In this document: positions 51,084 to 60,177 of the stretch, piece by piece
How the letters are laid out: every line of letters starts with the position of its first letter
How positions within the stretch are numbered: position 1 is the first letter of the stretch
Position numbers and translations under genes: made by a program
Assembly: GCA_029335875.2 (NCBI GenBank)
Contig: JARJMZ020000033.1
Span: 1 to 64,000 of the forward strand
Direction of reading: 5' to 3'
Length of the DNA: 64,000 nucleotides
DNA from: Thermoprotei archaeon
GTDB taxonomy: Archaea > Thermoproteota > Thermoprotei_A > Sulfolobales > Acidilobaceae
The notes under the pieces: generated by a model
Database searches by the model: none
Seen by the model: only the letters and a program-made list of their open reading frames with translations
What the model was told of the DNA's origin: nothing

Positions 51084-51796
51084 CGTTCCTCCCCCAGCTC
51101 TTTTTTAACCTCCTCCTGCAGCTCCCTTATCTTCTTAATGTTCTCCCTAACTTTCTCAAGCCACTCCTTTGACGCCTCTATGCCTTTCCTGACGAAGAAC
51201 GCTACAGCCTCACTCCTACTCTTAAATATGCCGGCGTCTACAAGCTCGTCTACAACCCTTGCGTCCTCCTCTCTAAGCCTTATAGAGGATACTACTGTTG
51301 CTGCTGAAACGCTCTCAGCCGCTCTCCTAACCTCTTCTAACGCTGACTTTAAAGCTTCCCCAACCTCCTTGCCCACGATCCTGGCGAGCCTCTGGGGCAT
51401 AACTGTTATGGCGGTCCAGTAGGGGTCCCTCTTAACCCTCATAAACCTCATTACCGGCACTTGATCCTCGATCTTCCTTATAACATCCTCATATTTCCTG
51501 GTGAACTCTTCAACCCTACTCTCTATAAGCTTTTCAACATCATCAACAGCCTGGGAGAGGCTTTTATCGCCGGCCCTCTCAGCCTCACGCCTCAGGTCCC
51601 TCAATGATCTCTTAACTTCTAGAAGATCTTCCCCGAAGTCTTCGACTATGTCTTCAAGCTTCTTCGCTAAATATTTGAATTTGAAGGGCCCCCTCCAGTA
51701 TATCGTCTCTTCAACGAGCTCCTCAAGCTCTCTAACGGCCTCCCCATACGCATCCTCTATCTTACTCTTAAGTTTTTCAATCTTCTCCTCAAACAT
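51080..51796 (-). CDS. Coiled-coil protein with ribbon-helix-helix domain
   Basis: A 238-residue protein: charged coiled coil (1-110), a linker with PYWTAITVMPQRLARIVGKEV, then an RHH/CopG-like domain (about 168-205: SIRLREEDARVVDELVDAGIFKSRSEAVAFFVRKGI) and a second coiled tail. RHH domains bind DNA as dimers; the long coil is unusual. Upstream spacer (51797-52020) has two GTAATATT copies at 51819 and 51859, possible operators. Confidence 0.75.
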   Translation of the reverse strand: MFEEKIEKLKSKIEDAYGEAVRELEELVEETIYWRGPFKFKYLAKKLEDIVEDFGEDLLEVKRSLRDLRREAERAGDKSLSQAVDDVEKLIESRVEEFTRKYEDVIRKIEDQVPVMRFMRVKRDPYWTAITVMPQRLARIVGKEVGEALKSALEEVRRAAESVSAATVVSSIRLREEDARVVDELVDAGIFKSRSEAVAFFVRKGIEASKEWLEKVRENIKKIRELQEEVKKELGEER

Positions 51797-52020
51797 ACCC
51801 TAACCCCTCACCATACATGTAATATTGTAAGTTGAGAGTTTAAATTCTTTAAGTTAACGTAATATTTAATCTTTTAATTTTAAAGCTAACATTAAATACT
51901 TTCCCCCCTATAATTAGCTGTGCCAGCCACATCTAAAGAAAAAGCTTAAAAGTTACGGAAAACCTATAAAATTCTGGGGCAGAGCCGGGCACTCTAAGTC
52001 CACATGCGGGTGTCGCAACT

Positions 52021-53076
52021 TTGAGCTACGATTTTATAGTATTAGGCTCCGGAATATCGGGGCTCTCCACCGCTCTAATGTTGGGGGAGAGGGGTTATAG
52101 GGTCGCGCTCGTGGGGACTCCAGAGCTTATGATCCTGGTTGGGGGGAGTTCTTCGGGCATATTAACATATCACATGGATGAGCCTTTCATAGAATGGTCT
52201 CTAAGGACACTAGACTTCTACAGGAGGATAGACGATGGAAGTATATTGGAGGCTGGCCCCAGCCTCTGGTTCTCGCCCAGCGAGGCTTTTGTTAGAAAAG
52301 TTCTAGGTAGGGTGGCTGAAGCCGGGTTAAAATACAAGATACTGGACTCAGACCAGGTTAGAGGGCTCCCCTTTAAGACAGTCGAAGAGGATGAGGTAAT
52401 TGTCGTGGCCGAGCTTTACACGATGGCTGTGGGCAGGCTGTTTAAGAGTATCCTTAACATGATGGGAGACCTGGATGTTGAAATAGTGGAGGGGTGGGGC
52501 ACCCTTAAAGGAGACACTGTAACAGTGAGGGGTGAAAATTTAAGGGGCGAGGTTATAGTGGCCGCCGGCCCCTGGAGTAAGGGGCTCGCAAACCTCGAGA
52601 ACACGATAATATACAAGTGCCAGGCGGCGAGACTAGAAGAGCCAAAGATAGACTACGCTATAATAGATGATGTTAAAGGCTACTACGCTTCCAGAACTGA
52701 AGACAACACTATAGCCTTAGGGGACGGGATAAAGACCCTGGTGGAAGAGCCTGAGGAAGCGTTCAAGCCGGACAAGAGAGTCATAGAAGAGATCATAAGG
52801 AGAGCGGAGAGCAGGGGGATCATAGCAAAACCGAAAATCTCATACACAGTATCGGCACCCTGCATAGGGACTGGAGACTCTTACCCCCTAGTAGGCGAGG
52901 CCAGAGAAGGGGTCTACGTCATAACAGCCCTCGACGGGGTGGGGTTCTCCATAGGGCCAGCCCTAGCAGAACTCCTAGTAGAGCATTTAACAAGGGGAGC
53001 GAAAATACCGGGAGAACTAGACCCAAAGAGAAAAATAGATAACAAAAGCCCGATAGAGCCTGTAGACTCTCCATGA
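52021..53076 (+). CDS. FAD-dependent oxidoreductase (DAO family)
   Basis: A 351-residue protein with N-terminal Rossmann dinucleotide fold FIVLGSGISGLSTALMLGERGY, substrate-domain segments (EVIVAAGPWSKGLA) and a C-terminal FAD contact (YPLVGEAREGVYVITALDGVGFSIGPALAELL), like glycine/D-amino-acid oxidases and glycerol-3-phosphate dehydrogenases. Substrate not recognisable. TTG start 52021. Divergent from the RHH protein, which could control it (inference). Confidence 0.82.
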   Translation: MSYDFIVLGSGISGLSTALMLGERGYRVALVGTPELMILVGGSSSGILTYHMDEPFIEWSLRTLDFYRRIDDGSILEAGPSLWFSPSEAFVRKVLGRVAEAGLKYKILDSDQVRGLPFKTVEEDEVIVVAELYTMAVGRLFKSILNMMGDLDVEIVEGWGTLKGDTVTVRGENLRGEVIVAAGPWSKGLANLENTIIYKCQAARLEEPKIDYAIIDDVKGYYASRTEDNTIALGDGIKTLVEEPEEAFKPDKRVIEEIIRRAESRGIIAKPKISYTVSAPCIGTGDSYPLVGEAREGVYVITALDGVGFSIGPALAELLVEHLTRGAKIPGELDPKRKIDNKSPIEPVDSP

Positions 53077-53117
53077 GCCCGGCGTTCCCCAGGCTGGGGG
53101 GCGGCGGGCCTCTGATT

Positions 53118-54614
53118 TTAGCCTCTCATCTTCTCCTCTAGGTATATGTTGAAGTATTCAGTGTTTACAGGCTCTCCGAGGCTTTTCTCTAGGAGTTGCT
53201 TGGGAGGGTATGTGGCTCCATACTTGTGTATGTGCTCTCTCAGGAATACTCTTAGGTCGCCTAGCTTGCTGTCTTCGATTATTTTGCTTAGCCTCGCCAG
53301 CTTCTTCTCTATGGCGGCTTTTATCTGTGCAGCTATTATGTTGCCTAGTGTGTATGTTGGGAAGTAGCCTATGTACGCTATTGACCAGTGTATGTCCTGC
53401 ATCACGCCCTCAGAGGGGTTTCCGGGTCTTAAGCCTATTAGCTCCTCCATCATGTTGTCCCAGAGTTCTGGGAGCTCCTCTACTTTAACCTCGCCAGCCA
53501 CCATCAGCCTTTCAAGCTTATACCTCAAGTATATGTGTAGGTTGTATGTTACCTCGTCAGCGTCAACCCTTATGAGGCTTGGCCTCACTATGTTGAAATA
53601 CTTGTATAGCTCCCCCTCACTATAGCCCCTAGTGAACCCCAAGTGCTTATCCAGGATGGGCTTCACAAGCCTCGTAAACTCGAGGCTCCTGCCCACTATG
53701 TTCTCCCAGAACCTACTCTGGCTCTCGTGAACCCCAAGGCTCGCGCCCCGAGCTATGGGCGTCATGGAGAGGCCCTCATCTATCTGGAGGTCGTAGAGGG
53801 CGTGGCCGAACTCGTGTATTACGGCGAACATGCTCCTCCTAAAGTCTACACCTTCATACCTAGTCGTTATCCTAACATCCCTGATGCCTATGCCGCTTGT
53901 GAAAGGGTGGGCGCTCACATCAAGCCTCCCCCTACTCCAGGGGAATCCCAGTATGTCTAGAATCTCCCTGTTAACAGCCTCCATGGACTCCCTAGTGTAA
54001 GCTATGTTCTCTAAGGGGTGGCTTTTCGGGAAAAAGCCCCCGCTCAACACCCTATCTAGGACCTTCCTCGTAGTTGGAATTATGGATTCGAACATGCTGG
54101 CGACATCCCTATCCTTCAACCCCTCCTCGTAGAAGTCTAGGAGCGCATCGTAAGGGTGCTCCTCGTAGCCCACGTGCTCGGCAACATCCCTGGTAAGCTC
54201 GACGATCCTGGAAAGATAAGGCTTGAAGGCCCCGAAATCCCCCCTCGGCCTAGCCTCCCTCCACACTTTAGAAGCCTCCTGTCTAAGCTTCGCAAGCTCA
54301 TACTGGACCCTCTCAGGTATTTTCCTAACCTTGTCTATCTCCCTCGAGAGAACCCTGACGACACCCCTCTCATAGTCGTTCAACCCTTCAGCATCCCTCA
54401 ACCTATCAACCATGGGCGCAATATCGTTCAACAAGAGCCTCCTACTAAGCAGGGAGAGCTCCGCTGAAGCCACAGCCCTCTCAACTACACTCTCACGGGG
54501 CATGTAAGTCTCAGAGTCCCAGCCCATCAGGCTCATAGAATAGCCCAAAGCCCACAGGGCCCTATACTTCTCCAGAAGTTCTAGCACTCGTTTATCCTCA
54601 AACACAGTCAACAC
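53118..54614 (-). CDS. Carboxypeptidase Taq/Pfu-type (peptidase M32)
   Basis: A 498-residue M32 metallocarboxypeptidase: HEFGHALYD near 266-274 (HExxH zinc site, second Glu), HPFTSGIGIRDVRITTRY, HESQSRFWENIVGRS and IRVDADEVTYNLHI, all M32 signatures. Removes C-terminal residues with broad specificity at high temperature. No signal peptide, so cytosolic. Full length. Confidence 0.94.
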   Translation of the reverse strand: MLTVFEDKRVLELLEKYRALWALGYSMSLMGWDSETYMPRESVVERAVASAELSLLSRRLLLNDIAPMVDRLRDAEGLNDYERGVVRVLSREIDKVRKIPERVQYELAKLRQEASKVWREARPRGDFGAFKPYLSRIVELTRDVAEHVGYEEHPYDALLDFYEEGLKDRDVASMFESIIPTTRKVLDRVLSGGFFPKSHPLENIAYTRESMEAVNREILDILGFPWSRGRLDVSAHPFTSGIGIRDVRITTRYEGVDFRRSMFAVIHEFGHALYDLQIDEGLSMTPIARGASLGVHESQSRFWENIVGRSLEFTRLVKPILDKHLGFTRGYSEGELYKYFNIVRPSLIRVDADEVTYNLHIYLRYKLERLMVAGEVKVEELPELWDNMMEELIGLRPGNPSEGVMQDIHWSIAYIGYFPTYTLGNIIAAQIKAAIEKKLARLSKIIEDSKLGDLRVFLREHIHKYGATYPPKQLLEKSLGEPVNTEYFNIYLEEKMRG

Positions 54615-54692
54615 CTTAAAAGGCTGGGGAGACCTAAACCTTAATAAAACTACTATATAACGGCTGGGCCCGGAGAACCGGGGGGCTGAAGC

Positions 54693-55331
54693 TTGAATAG
54701 TAGGAGGGTGTGGAGGGCTAGCGAGGCTCTAGCAGCCAGGCACCTCGAATCCCAGGGGTTTAAAGTAGTTGATATGCACAGGAAGATCACTGTGGGGGGA
54801 GTCGAAGTTTCAGATATAGATATAGTGGCCTTGAAAGACGGGGAATACTATGCTGTAGAAGTCAAAGCTGGTAGTGCCGACGTTGACGCTGTAAGGCAGG
54901 TTTACGTAAACTCTAAACTCGCGAACATGAAGCCTATGCTAATAGCCAGAGGCCTGGCTGACGAGAAGGCTCTGGCGGTGGCTAGGGAGCTTGGAGTAGA
55001 GCTCAACATACTGCCAGACACTATAGTAGTAGATGTTAACGAGCTGAGGGAAGCTGTTTACGACGCCGTATACTCAGCATTAAACGATATACTATACTAT
55101 GTGACTGTATGCGATAAGATGGGCGAAGAGGATATGAAAATAGTGAGGGCTCTGGCGAATAGCGAGAGCATATCAGAGGCGGCGGAGAAACTGGGCGTAA
55201 ACGAGGGCGAGCTCATATCACACATAGCCAAGCTATCTAGTAAAAACTTCTTGCCTAAAGGGGTTTCCTTTAAAAACCTCACGCTAGTATCTAGGATAAT
55301 AATGCTAGCATGCTCCAGAGAGAAACCCTAG
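54693..55331 (+). CDS. PD-(D/E)XK nuclease-like protein with HTH domain
   Basis: A 212-residue protein: an N-terminal RecB/Hjc-like nuclease fold (about 8-110) with SDIDIVALKDGEYYAVEVKAG giving the Asp...Glu-x-Lys active-site pattern, and a C-terminal helix-turn-helix (about 150-185, SISEAAEKLGVNEGELISHIAKLS). Archaeal homologues are described as recB-like nucleases. Probable role in DNA repair or processing. TTG start. Its end is one base from the small convergent ORF. Confidence 0.8.
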   Translation: MNSRRVWRASEALAARHLESQGFKVVDMHRKITVGGVEVSDIDIVALKDGEYYAVEVKAGSADVDAVRQVYVNSKLANMKPMLIARGLADEKALAVARELGVELNILPDTIVVDVNELREAVYDAVYSALNDILYYVTVCDKMGEEDMKIVRALANSESISEAAEKLGVNEGELISHIAKLSSKNFLPKGVSFKNLTLVSRIIMLACSREKP

Positions 55332-55332
55332 C

Positions 55333-55542
55333 CTATATACGCCTCATAACAGCATATGACTCAATGAGCTCCTTAACAGTCAACTTATAATGTTTGGCTT
55401 CAGTTAAGCCTTCAAGGCCTATCATGCTTTCCAGCTCTGAGAGCAGGCTTGTAGGCAGCATTAATAGTTCTTCAGAGTCTAAACCTACATTACCGCCTTT
55501 CCCCCCTAATACTTCCCTTAACATGCTTATTAAATTCTTCAT
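55333..55542 (-). CDS. Small helical protein, unknown
   Basis: A 69-residue ORF with a start ATG preceded by a GGGGGATC-like site (reverse strand) and a composition rich in Leu, Glu and Lys, predicted mainly helical (SLLSELESMIGLEGLTEAKHYKLTVKELIES). No recognised family. Upstream 55543-55784 is A/T-rich, with repeated TTAATA/TAAATA stretches, promoter material for both directions, and no further gene. Confidence 0.45.
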   Translation of the reverse strand: MKNLISMLREVLGGKGGNVGLDSEELLMLPTSLLSELESMIGLEGLTEAKHYKLTVKELIESYAVMRRI

Positions 55543-55793
55543 CTCGGATCCCCCTGTTTAACAGTGTTAACTAGAGCTTTTAAGCTAGAAGTTTATAGAT
55601 ATAAATAGCTATTAATACTATAATCCCACCTTTTACATGTAAATTCTTTCAACAAACCAGCCTAGGAAGAAGCGGTCGCGCTTGCAGTTCACGCCCGCCC
55701 TTTCCGCTTTTGAGATCAGGTTGTTTCCAGGTATTGTTTAAATTACGTATTTAATAACGTTAGAGCTAGAATATGGTATACTAGGTGTCTTGG

Positions 55794-56039
55794 ATGGCTG
55801 AGAAGAAGATAGAGCTCACCAAGGAGGCTTGGAAGACGTGCACGGATAAGCCTTCTGTTAAGCTTATGATGACCCTTGAGGAGGCTTCTGAAGGCGATGT
55901 TGTAGTCGTGGTTGGCGAAGAAGATTTCGCCCCCTCATCTATGGTTATGAAGATTGTTGGGAGGTGGGATGTTGAAGTTATAGATTTTGATAGTGACGGC
56001 TACCTTTACACTTTGAAAGTTAGGAAGGCTAAGGGTTAG
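55794..56039 (+). CDS. TusA/SirA-like sulfur-carrier protein, variant motif
   Basis: About 81 residues (ATG 55794; GTG 55785 also open). The two-layer TusA fold is suggested by Cys16 before a Pro (KTCTDKPSVKL), a VVVVVGEEDFAPSSMVMKI middle and a C-terminal strand. The classical CPxP motif reads Cys-Thr-Asp-Lys-Pro. Five bases separate it from the cysteine desulfurase gene, so persulfide relay from that enzyme is the natural guess. Identification is moderate because the motif is not canonical. Confidence 0.6.
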   Translation: MAEKKIELTKEAWKTCTDKPSVKLMMTLEEASEGDVVVVVGEEDFAPSSMVMKIVGRWDVEVIDFDSDGYLYTLKVRKAKG

Positions 56040-56044
56040 GGCCT

Positions 56045-57280
56045 ATGGTTGACTGTAGTATTCTTAGGGGGGATTTCCCTGAGATATCTGAGAGGGGCCT
56101 CGTTTTCCTGGATAGCGCTGCGAGCTCCCTCAAGCCTAGGAGCGTTATTGGTTCTATGAGGGTTTTCATGGAAAGTAGTTACGCTAATGTTCACAGGGGC
56201 GCTTACAGGGTTAGCCTTGAAGCTTCTAAGGCTTACGAGGAAGCTCACGAGGTAGTAGCTAAGTTTATTGGGGCCCGGAGTTGGGAGGAGGTTGTATTCA
56301 CGAGGAACACGACCGAGTCAATACAGCTCCTAGCTCTAACACTCTACTATAATAAGCTCATAGGTAGGGGGGATGAAATAGTTGTTACAGAGGCTGAGCA
56401 CCATAGTAACATGCTCCCCTGGGCTAGGATCGCTAGGATCGCCGGGGCTAGGGTTAGAATGGTCCCGGTGAATAGCGAGGGGGTTCCCCGCTGGGATATG
56501 CTCGAAGAGATTTTAAGCGAGAAGACTAGGGTCGTAGCCTTCGGCCACGCCTCCAACGTCACAGGCTATCTTAGTGATGCTAGGAGTATAGCCAGGAAGG
56601 CTCACAAGGTTGGGGCTCTAGTAGTCCTGGATGGAGCCCAGTCAGTGCCCCACGTTAAAGTAGATGTTAGAGAGTTGGAGGTAGACTTCATAGCTTTCAG
56701 CGGCCATAAGATGCTGGGGCCCAGCGGTATAGGAGTCCTCTGGGGTAAGCTGGACTTCCTCGAAAACCTAGAGCCCCCCCTGGGAGGTGGAGGCACGGTT
56801 AAGAGGGTGAAGCTTGAAGGGGGGGATATTAAGATCGACTGGGAAGACCCGCCGTGGAAGTTCGAGTCCGGAACCCCGCCAATAGTTGAGGCTGTAGGTC
56901 TAGCTAAGGCTGTAGAGTACCTAGAGAGTATAGGGATGCGTGAAGTTGAAGAGCATGAGAGGAGCCTCACAGAATACACGATTAAAAGCCTGGAGGAGCT
57001 GGGAGAACGCGTGAGAATACTAGGCCCCAAAGACCCGAGCAGGAAACTAGGGATAGTATCGTTCACAATGGGGACGCTAGACCCCAGCCTCATAGGGGCG
57101 TGGCTAGACTCCTACAACATAGCCGTTAGAACAGGGCTACACTGCGCCCACATACTCCACGACAAACTGGGAGCAAGCCAGGGGAGTGTGAGGGCAAGCT
57201 TCTACATATACAACTGCCGCGACGACGTGGATAAACTAAGAAACTCCCTCGAGGAGCTGGTTAAAACGCTGGAAAAATAA
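56045..57280 (+). CDS. Cysteine desulfurase, SufS/CsdA type
   Basis: A 411-residue PLP enzyme freeing sulfur from cysteine for Fe-S and thio-cofactor synthesis. Motifs are FLDSAASSLKP at the start, AEHHSNMLPW (PLP stacking His), LDGAQSVPH (Asp/Gln), AFSGHKMLGPSGIG (Schiff-base Lys) and RTGLHCAH (catalytic Cys in a short loop, group II). ATG 56045 behind the TusA-like gene. GcvH is convergent downstream. Confidence 0.93.
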   Translation: MVDCSILRGDFPEISERGLVFLDSAASSLKPRSVIGSMRVFMESSYANVHRGAYRVSLEASKAYEEAHEVVAKFIGARSWEEVVFTRNTTESIQLLALTLYYNKLIGRGDEIVVTEAEHHSNMLPWARIARIAGARVRMVPVNSEGVPRWDMLEEILSEKTRVVAFGHASNVTGYLSDARSIARKAHKVGALVVLDGAQSVPHVKVDVRELEVDFIAFSGHKMLGPSGIGVLWGKLDFLENLEPPLGGGGTVKRVKLEGGDIKIDWEDPPWKFESGTPPIVEAVGLAKAVEYLESIGMREVEEHERSLTEYTIKSLEELGERVRILGPKDPSRKLGIVSFTMGTLDPSLIGAWLDSYNIAVRTGLHCAHILHDKLGASQGSVRASFYIYNCRDDVDKLRNSLEELVKTLEK

Positions 57281-57371
57281 ACGTTAACGCCGGGGCTTTC
57301 AATGAAGCTTTAGGGCTCCCTCCCAGCTAAAAAAACCCTAGGTCCCGTTTGGGGGCTGCCGTTTAGAGGGC

Positions 57372-57794
57372 TTACTTTGATGTTTGTAGTTTAGCTATGT
57401 AGTCTTGGGGTTTCAACAGTTTCTCCAGTTCCCCGGGGCTTTCGAGTTTAATCTTTAAGATCCACCCTTCCCCGTAGGGGTCTTTGTTTAATAGTTCCGG
57501 CTCTTCTTTCAGCCTCTCGTTAACCTCTACTACTGTTCCTGCTAGGGGGGTGTATACTTCAACTGTAGCCTTAATAGATTCTATGACAACTACCGCCTGG
57601 CCTTTAGATGTTTTGACCCCTTTCTTAGGCAGCTCTACTCCTACAATGTCTCTGAGCATTTTCTGAGCGTAGTCTGATATGCCTATTGTTATAGTGTCGC
57701 CTTCAACCCTAACCCACTCGTCTGTGGGGGTGTATAGGAGTGTGTCGTCTATTTTAACGTTCATATTCTTTAGAGCAACCTCTATAACGCCCAA
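57372..57794 (-). CDS. gcvH: Glycine cleavage H-like lipoyl protein
   Basis: A 140-residue lipoyl-domain protein: DEWVRVEGDTITIGISDYAQKMLRDIVGVELP, VVVIESIKATVEVYTPLAG with the lipoylated Lys in ESIKA, and GEGWILKI. No gcvP/gcvT genes are nearby. H-like proteins next to sulfur-transfer genes may serve lipoate-linked sulfur chemistry; here the neighbours (TusA-like, desulfurase) are convergent, so that reading is only suggestive. Confidence 0.9.
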   Translation of the reverse strand: MGVIEVALKNMNVKIDDTLLYTPTDEWVRVEGDTITIGISDYAQKMLRDIVGVELPKKGVKTSKGQAVVVIESIKATVEVYTPLAGTVVEVNERLKEEPELLNKDPYGEGWILKIKLESPGELEKLLKPQDYIAKLQTSK

Positions 57795-57866
57795 GTTCCG
57801 CGCACCAGAGTTGTCTAAGCTATGTTATCCTAATAAGTGTTTCCGGGGGCTTTAAATGTTCAAGCA

Positions 57867-58889
57867 TTACGGGGGGGCTCCTATAATGTTTTCGAGTTCC
57901 CTAGAGTATTTCAGCCCGCTCCCGGTGAGTATGAGCACCACATCTTTATCCTCAAGCTTACCCGCTAGGGCGTTGAAAGCTGCCCAGACAACTGCCGAGG
58001 AAGGCTCAACTATGAAGCCCATTGATAGCAGCTCCCCCAACGCAGACCTTATAGCTTCATCCCCAACCCTAACCACCCCCCCTCCAGTCTCCATCACAGC
58101 CCTAGCTATCTCCTCAAGCCTCGGAGGCTCCCTTATCACGAGAGCGTCTGCGAGGCTCGACTTATCGCCCCCCACAGAAGCTAGAACACCAAGCACTCTA
58201 GCTAGGGGGGAGGCTTCGCTCGCCTGAACGGCTACGAGCCTAGGCTTAGCCCCAGCCTCCTTCAACCCCCTATACACCCCTAGGATTAGGCTTCCGCTCG
58301 AGACTGGGGCTATAACAGTGGGGCTTCTATAGTGTTCCGCGATCTCCAGGCCTAAACTCTTCATACCCTCAAGGAATATGGGGCTCGCCAGGTGCGACAC
58401 GTGGAAGCACTCCCCAGACCAGGCTACAGCCATTTTTGAAGCCTCAACCCTACTCTCAGCCATGAGAACTCTAGCCCCGAGAGCCCTCAACAGTGAAACT
58501 TTAGGGGCACCAGCAGTCTTAGGCACGACAACTATAGGCTCTAAGCCCAGCCTCAAAGCAAAAGCCGCGAGAGACATTGCAGTATTACCGCTAGAGTCGA
58601 CTACAGCACACTTATAGCCGAGACTCCTAGCAAGCTGGAGGCTGTAAGAGACACCCCTATCCTTAAAGCTACCGGAAGGATTCAAATACTCGAGCTTAAA
58701 ACCCACAATACCCCCATAAAAACTCTCGAAAACAACCGGAGTACGACCCTCACCCAAAACCCTAGGAAAACTAGGAAGATCGCCTGAAACCTCCAAAGGA
58801 CCCCCACACCTAGGGCACCAAGGATAATAAGACTCGAGACCTCCGGAAAACCCGCACCTAGGACAATAAAGACTCCACAACAAAAACAC
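57867..58889 (-). CDS. thrC: Threonine synthase
   Basis: About 340 residues from GTG 58889 (TTG 58883 or 58880 also fit). An N-terminal zinc-ribbon (CPRCG twice) precedes a fold-type II PLP core with NPSGSFKDRG (Schiff-base Lys), DSSGNTAMSLAAFA and SSGSLILG, as in archaeal threonine synthases; cysteate synthase is an alternative. A longer reading to 59033 would run antisense through tRNA-Arg and must be spurious. A box-A-like AAAGCTTATAG lies about 25 bases upstream of the start. Confidence 0.87.
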   Translation of the reverse strand: MFLLWSLYCPRCGFSGGLESYYPWCPRCGGPLEVSGDLPSFPRVLGEGRTPVVFESFYGGIVGFKLEYLNPSGSFKDRGVSYSLQLARSLGYKCAVVDSSGNTAMSLAAFALRLGLEPIVVVPKTAGAPKVSLLRALGARVLMAESRVEASKMAVAWSGECFHVSHLASPIFLEGMKSLGLEIAEHYRSPTVIAPVSSGSLILGVYRGLKEAGAKPRLVAVQASEASPLARVLGVLASVGGDKSSLADALVIREPPRLEEIARAVMETGGGVVRVGDEAIRSALGELLSMGFIVEPSSAVVWAAFNALAGKLEDKDVVLILTGSGLKYSRELENIIGAPP

Positions 58890-58948
58890 ACCCCCGAAAA
58901 CATAGTCTAAAGAGACTCTATAAGCTTTAACTAAACCTAAAACTATGG

Positions 58949-59027
58949 GGGCCCGTAGCTCAGCCAGGACTAGAGCGTCGGCCTGCGGAGCCGGAGGCCC
59001 CGGGTTCAAATCCCGGCGGGCCCGCCA
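58949..59027 (+). tRNA. tRNA-Arg (anticodon GCG)
   Basis: Cloverleaf drawn by hand: acceptor GGGCCCG/CGGGCCC, D stem GCTC/GAGC, anticodon stem TCGGC/GCCGG with loop CTGCGGA (anticodon GCG), T arm CCGGG-TTCAAAT-CCCGG, discriminator G and an encoded CCA. No intron. GCG reads CGC/CGT arginine codons, which are rare in this window compared with AGG/AGA. Promoter side overlaps the thrC upstream region on the other strand. Confidence 0.96.
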
Positions 59028-59291
59028 AACCAATATACTTCCATAAAAGAACCCTCTTCAAGGTTCTAGGCTAGACTATGCTCCACACATGGCCTTGAAC
59101 CTTATAGCCTTCACTCATCTAAGGTTAGCCAGATTTTCTCAAGCTTGGCTTCTTTGAGTGTATGATTTTCCCCGTGGAACGTGCCGGAATTTTAGCTACG
59201 CTAATATTTCCCTTGCACTCGCTAGACTATCCCTTCCGAGGCTATAGATTAATAAAAGCAATTATTTGTAGGAGGGTTAAACCTGTTATAG
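59028..59291. other. Spacer after tRNA-Arg, no gene seen
   Basis: A short stem AGAACC/GGTTCT (59048-59067) follows the tRNA and may help termination. The rest is A/T-rich, with a likely box A at 59248-59262 and GGAGGG at 59270 ahead of the methyltransferase frame. No ORF or RNA was recognised. Confidence 0.3.
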
Positions 59292-60158
59292 GTGGGCTTT
59301 GTGGATTTAGAGAAATTTTATAGTGTTTTCCCGTGGCCCATGAGGCCTGAAGATCCGAGGGCGCAAAGACGTTTTTCTAGCATAGTTGACTTATTTAATT
59401 TTCTAATAGACAATCACCCCTTCTTTAAATTTTTGAAAGATAGGGAGCGTGTGAAGATTTTGGATGTTATGGCTGGATCTGGTATTGCAGGCGCTGCCTT
59501 GGCTAAAGTGTTAACTCTAAGGAATCTAAAGGTGAGTTTAACTGTTAGCGATGTTAGGGCGAGCGATTTATCGTTTGTATATGAATGGCTTAAGGGAGTT
59601 AATGGTGTTGAAGTTGAAACACTTGTGGCTGAAGTTTCAAAGATACATGAAGCTATCCCTGAAAGGGCCGGGTATTACGATATAGTATTGTTATGAGGGC
59701 TTTCAACCCCCCATCTTGATCCATGGGGGCTCGCGAGGGCATTCTCTGCGATATGTCATCTGCTAAGCGATCACGGCATCATGGTAATGGATGAAAGCGA
59801 CAGAATATTTAACTTATTCTATAGGGTAGGCTATAAAGATTTTTTAGTAGAAGGCGAGTTAAGAGAAGGTTTAACTGTTGTGTCAGTTCATGTAGGATAC
59901 GACGAGAGAAAAGGGATGTTTAAAAGAGCCATCTATACGCTTCCAGGATTCACATATGTCACAACATTAGGCTTAAGATTTTGGGATGTGGCTGGAACAT
60001 CCGCCATGGCATGGCTATTTTTCAAAGAAGTAGACCTGATACCGCCAACAACGCATAAAGTACCGGGGCTAGCGCACATCATACTGCTAGCCGTTCCTAG
60101 AAGAAAAATATTACCGGAAGATCTAAAAATAGATCCAATGTTATTACGATCAACATAA
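59292..60158 (+). pseudogene. SAM-dependent methyltransferase-like gene with in-frame TGA
   Basis: One reading frame of 288 codons is interrupted only by TGA at 59694-59696 (codon 135). Before it: helical start and ILDVMAGSGIAGAAL (SAM-binding motif I), VSLTVSDVRASDL. After it, without frame change: GLSTPHLDPWGLARAF, GIMVMDES and a C-terminal domain. A CGA-to-TGA or TGG-to-TGA change would explain it. Either a recent pseudogene, a sequencing error, or UGA read-through. The region is clearly richer in A/T than its neighbours, suggesting acquisition. Family: class I methyltransferase, substrate unknown. Confidence 0.7.
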
Positions 60159-60177
60159 GGGGATAGATATCAAGAGA

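Noticed and set aside
57856-58227. Plus-strand ORF opposite threonine synthase
   Set aside because: Antisense shadow with biased Ser/Thr content.
58890-59033. N-terminal extension of the threonine synthase reading into the tRNA region
   Set aside because: It is the antisense translation of tRNA-Arg; the zinc-ribbon start codons at 58889-58880 give a normal N-terminus.
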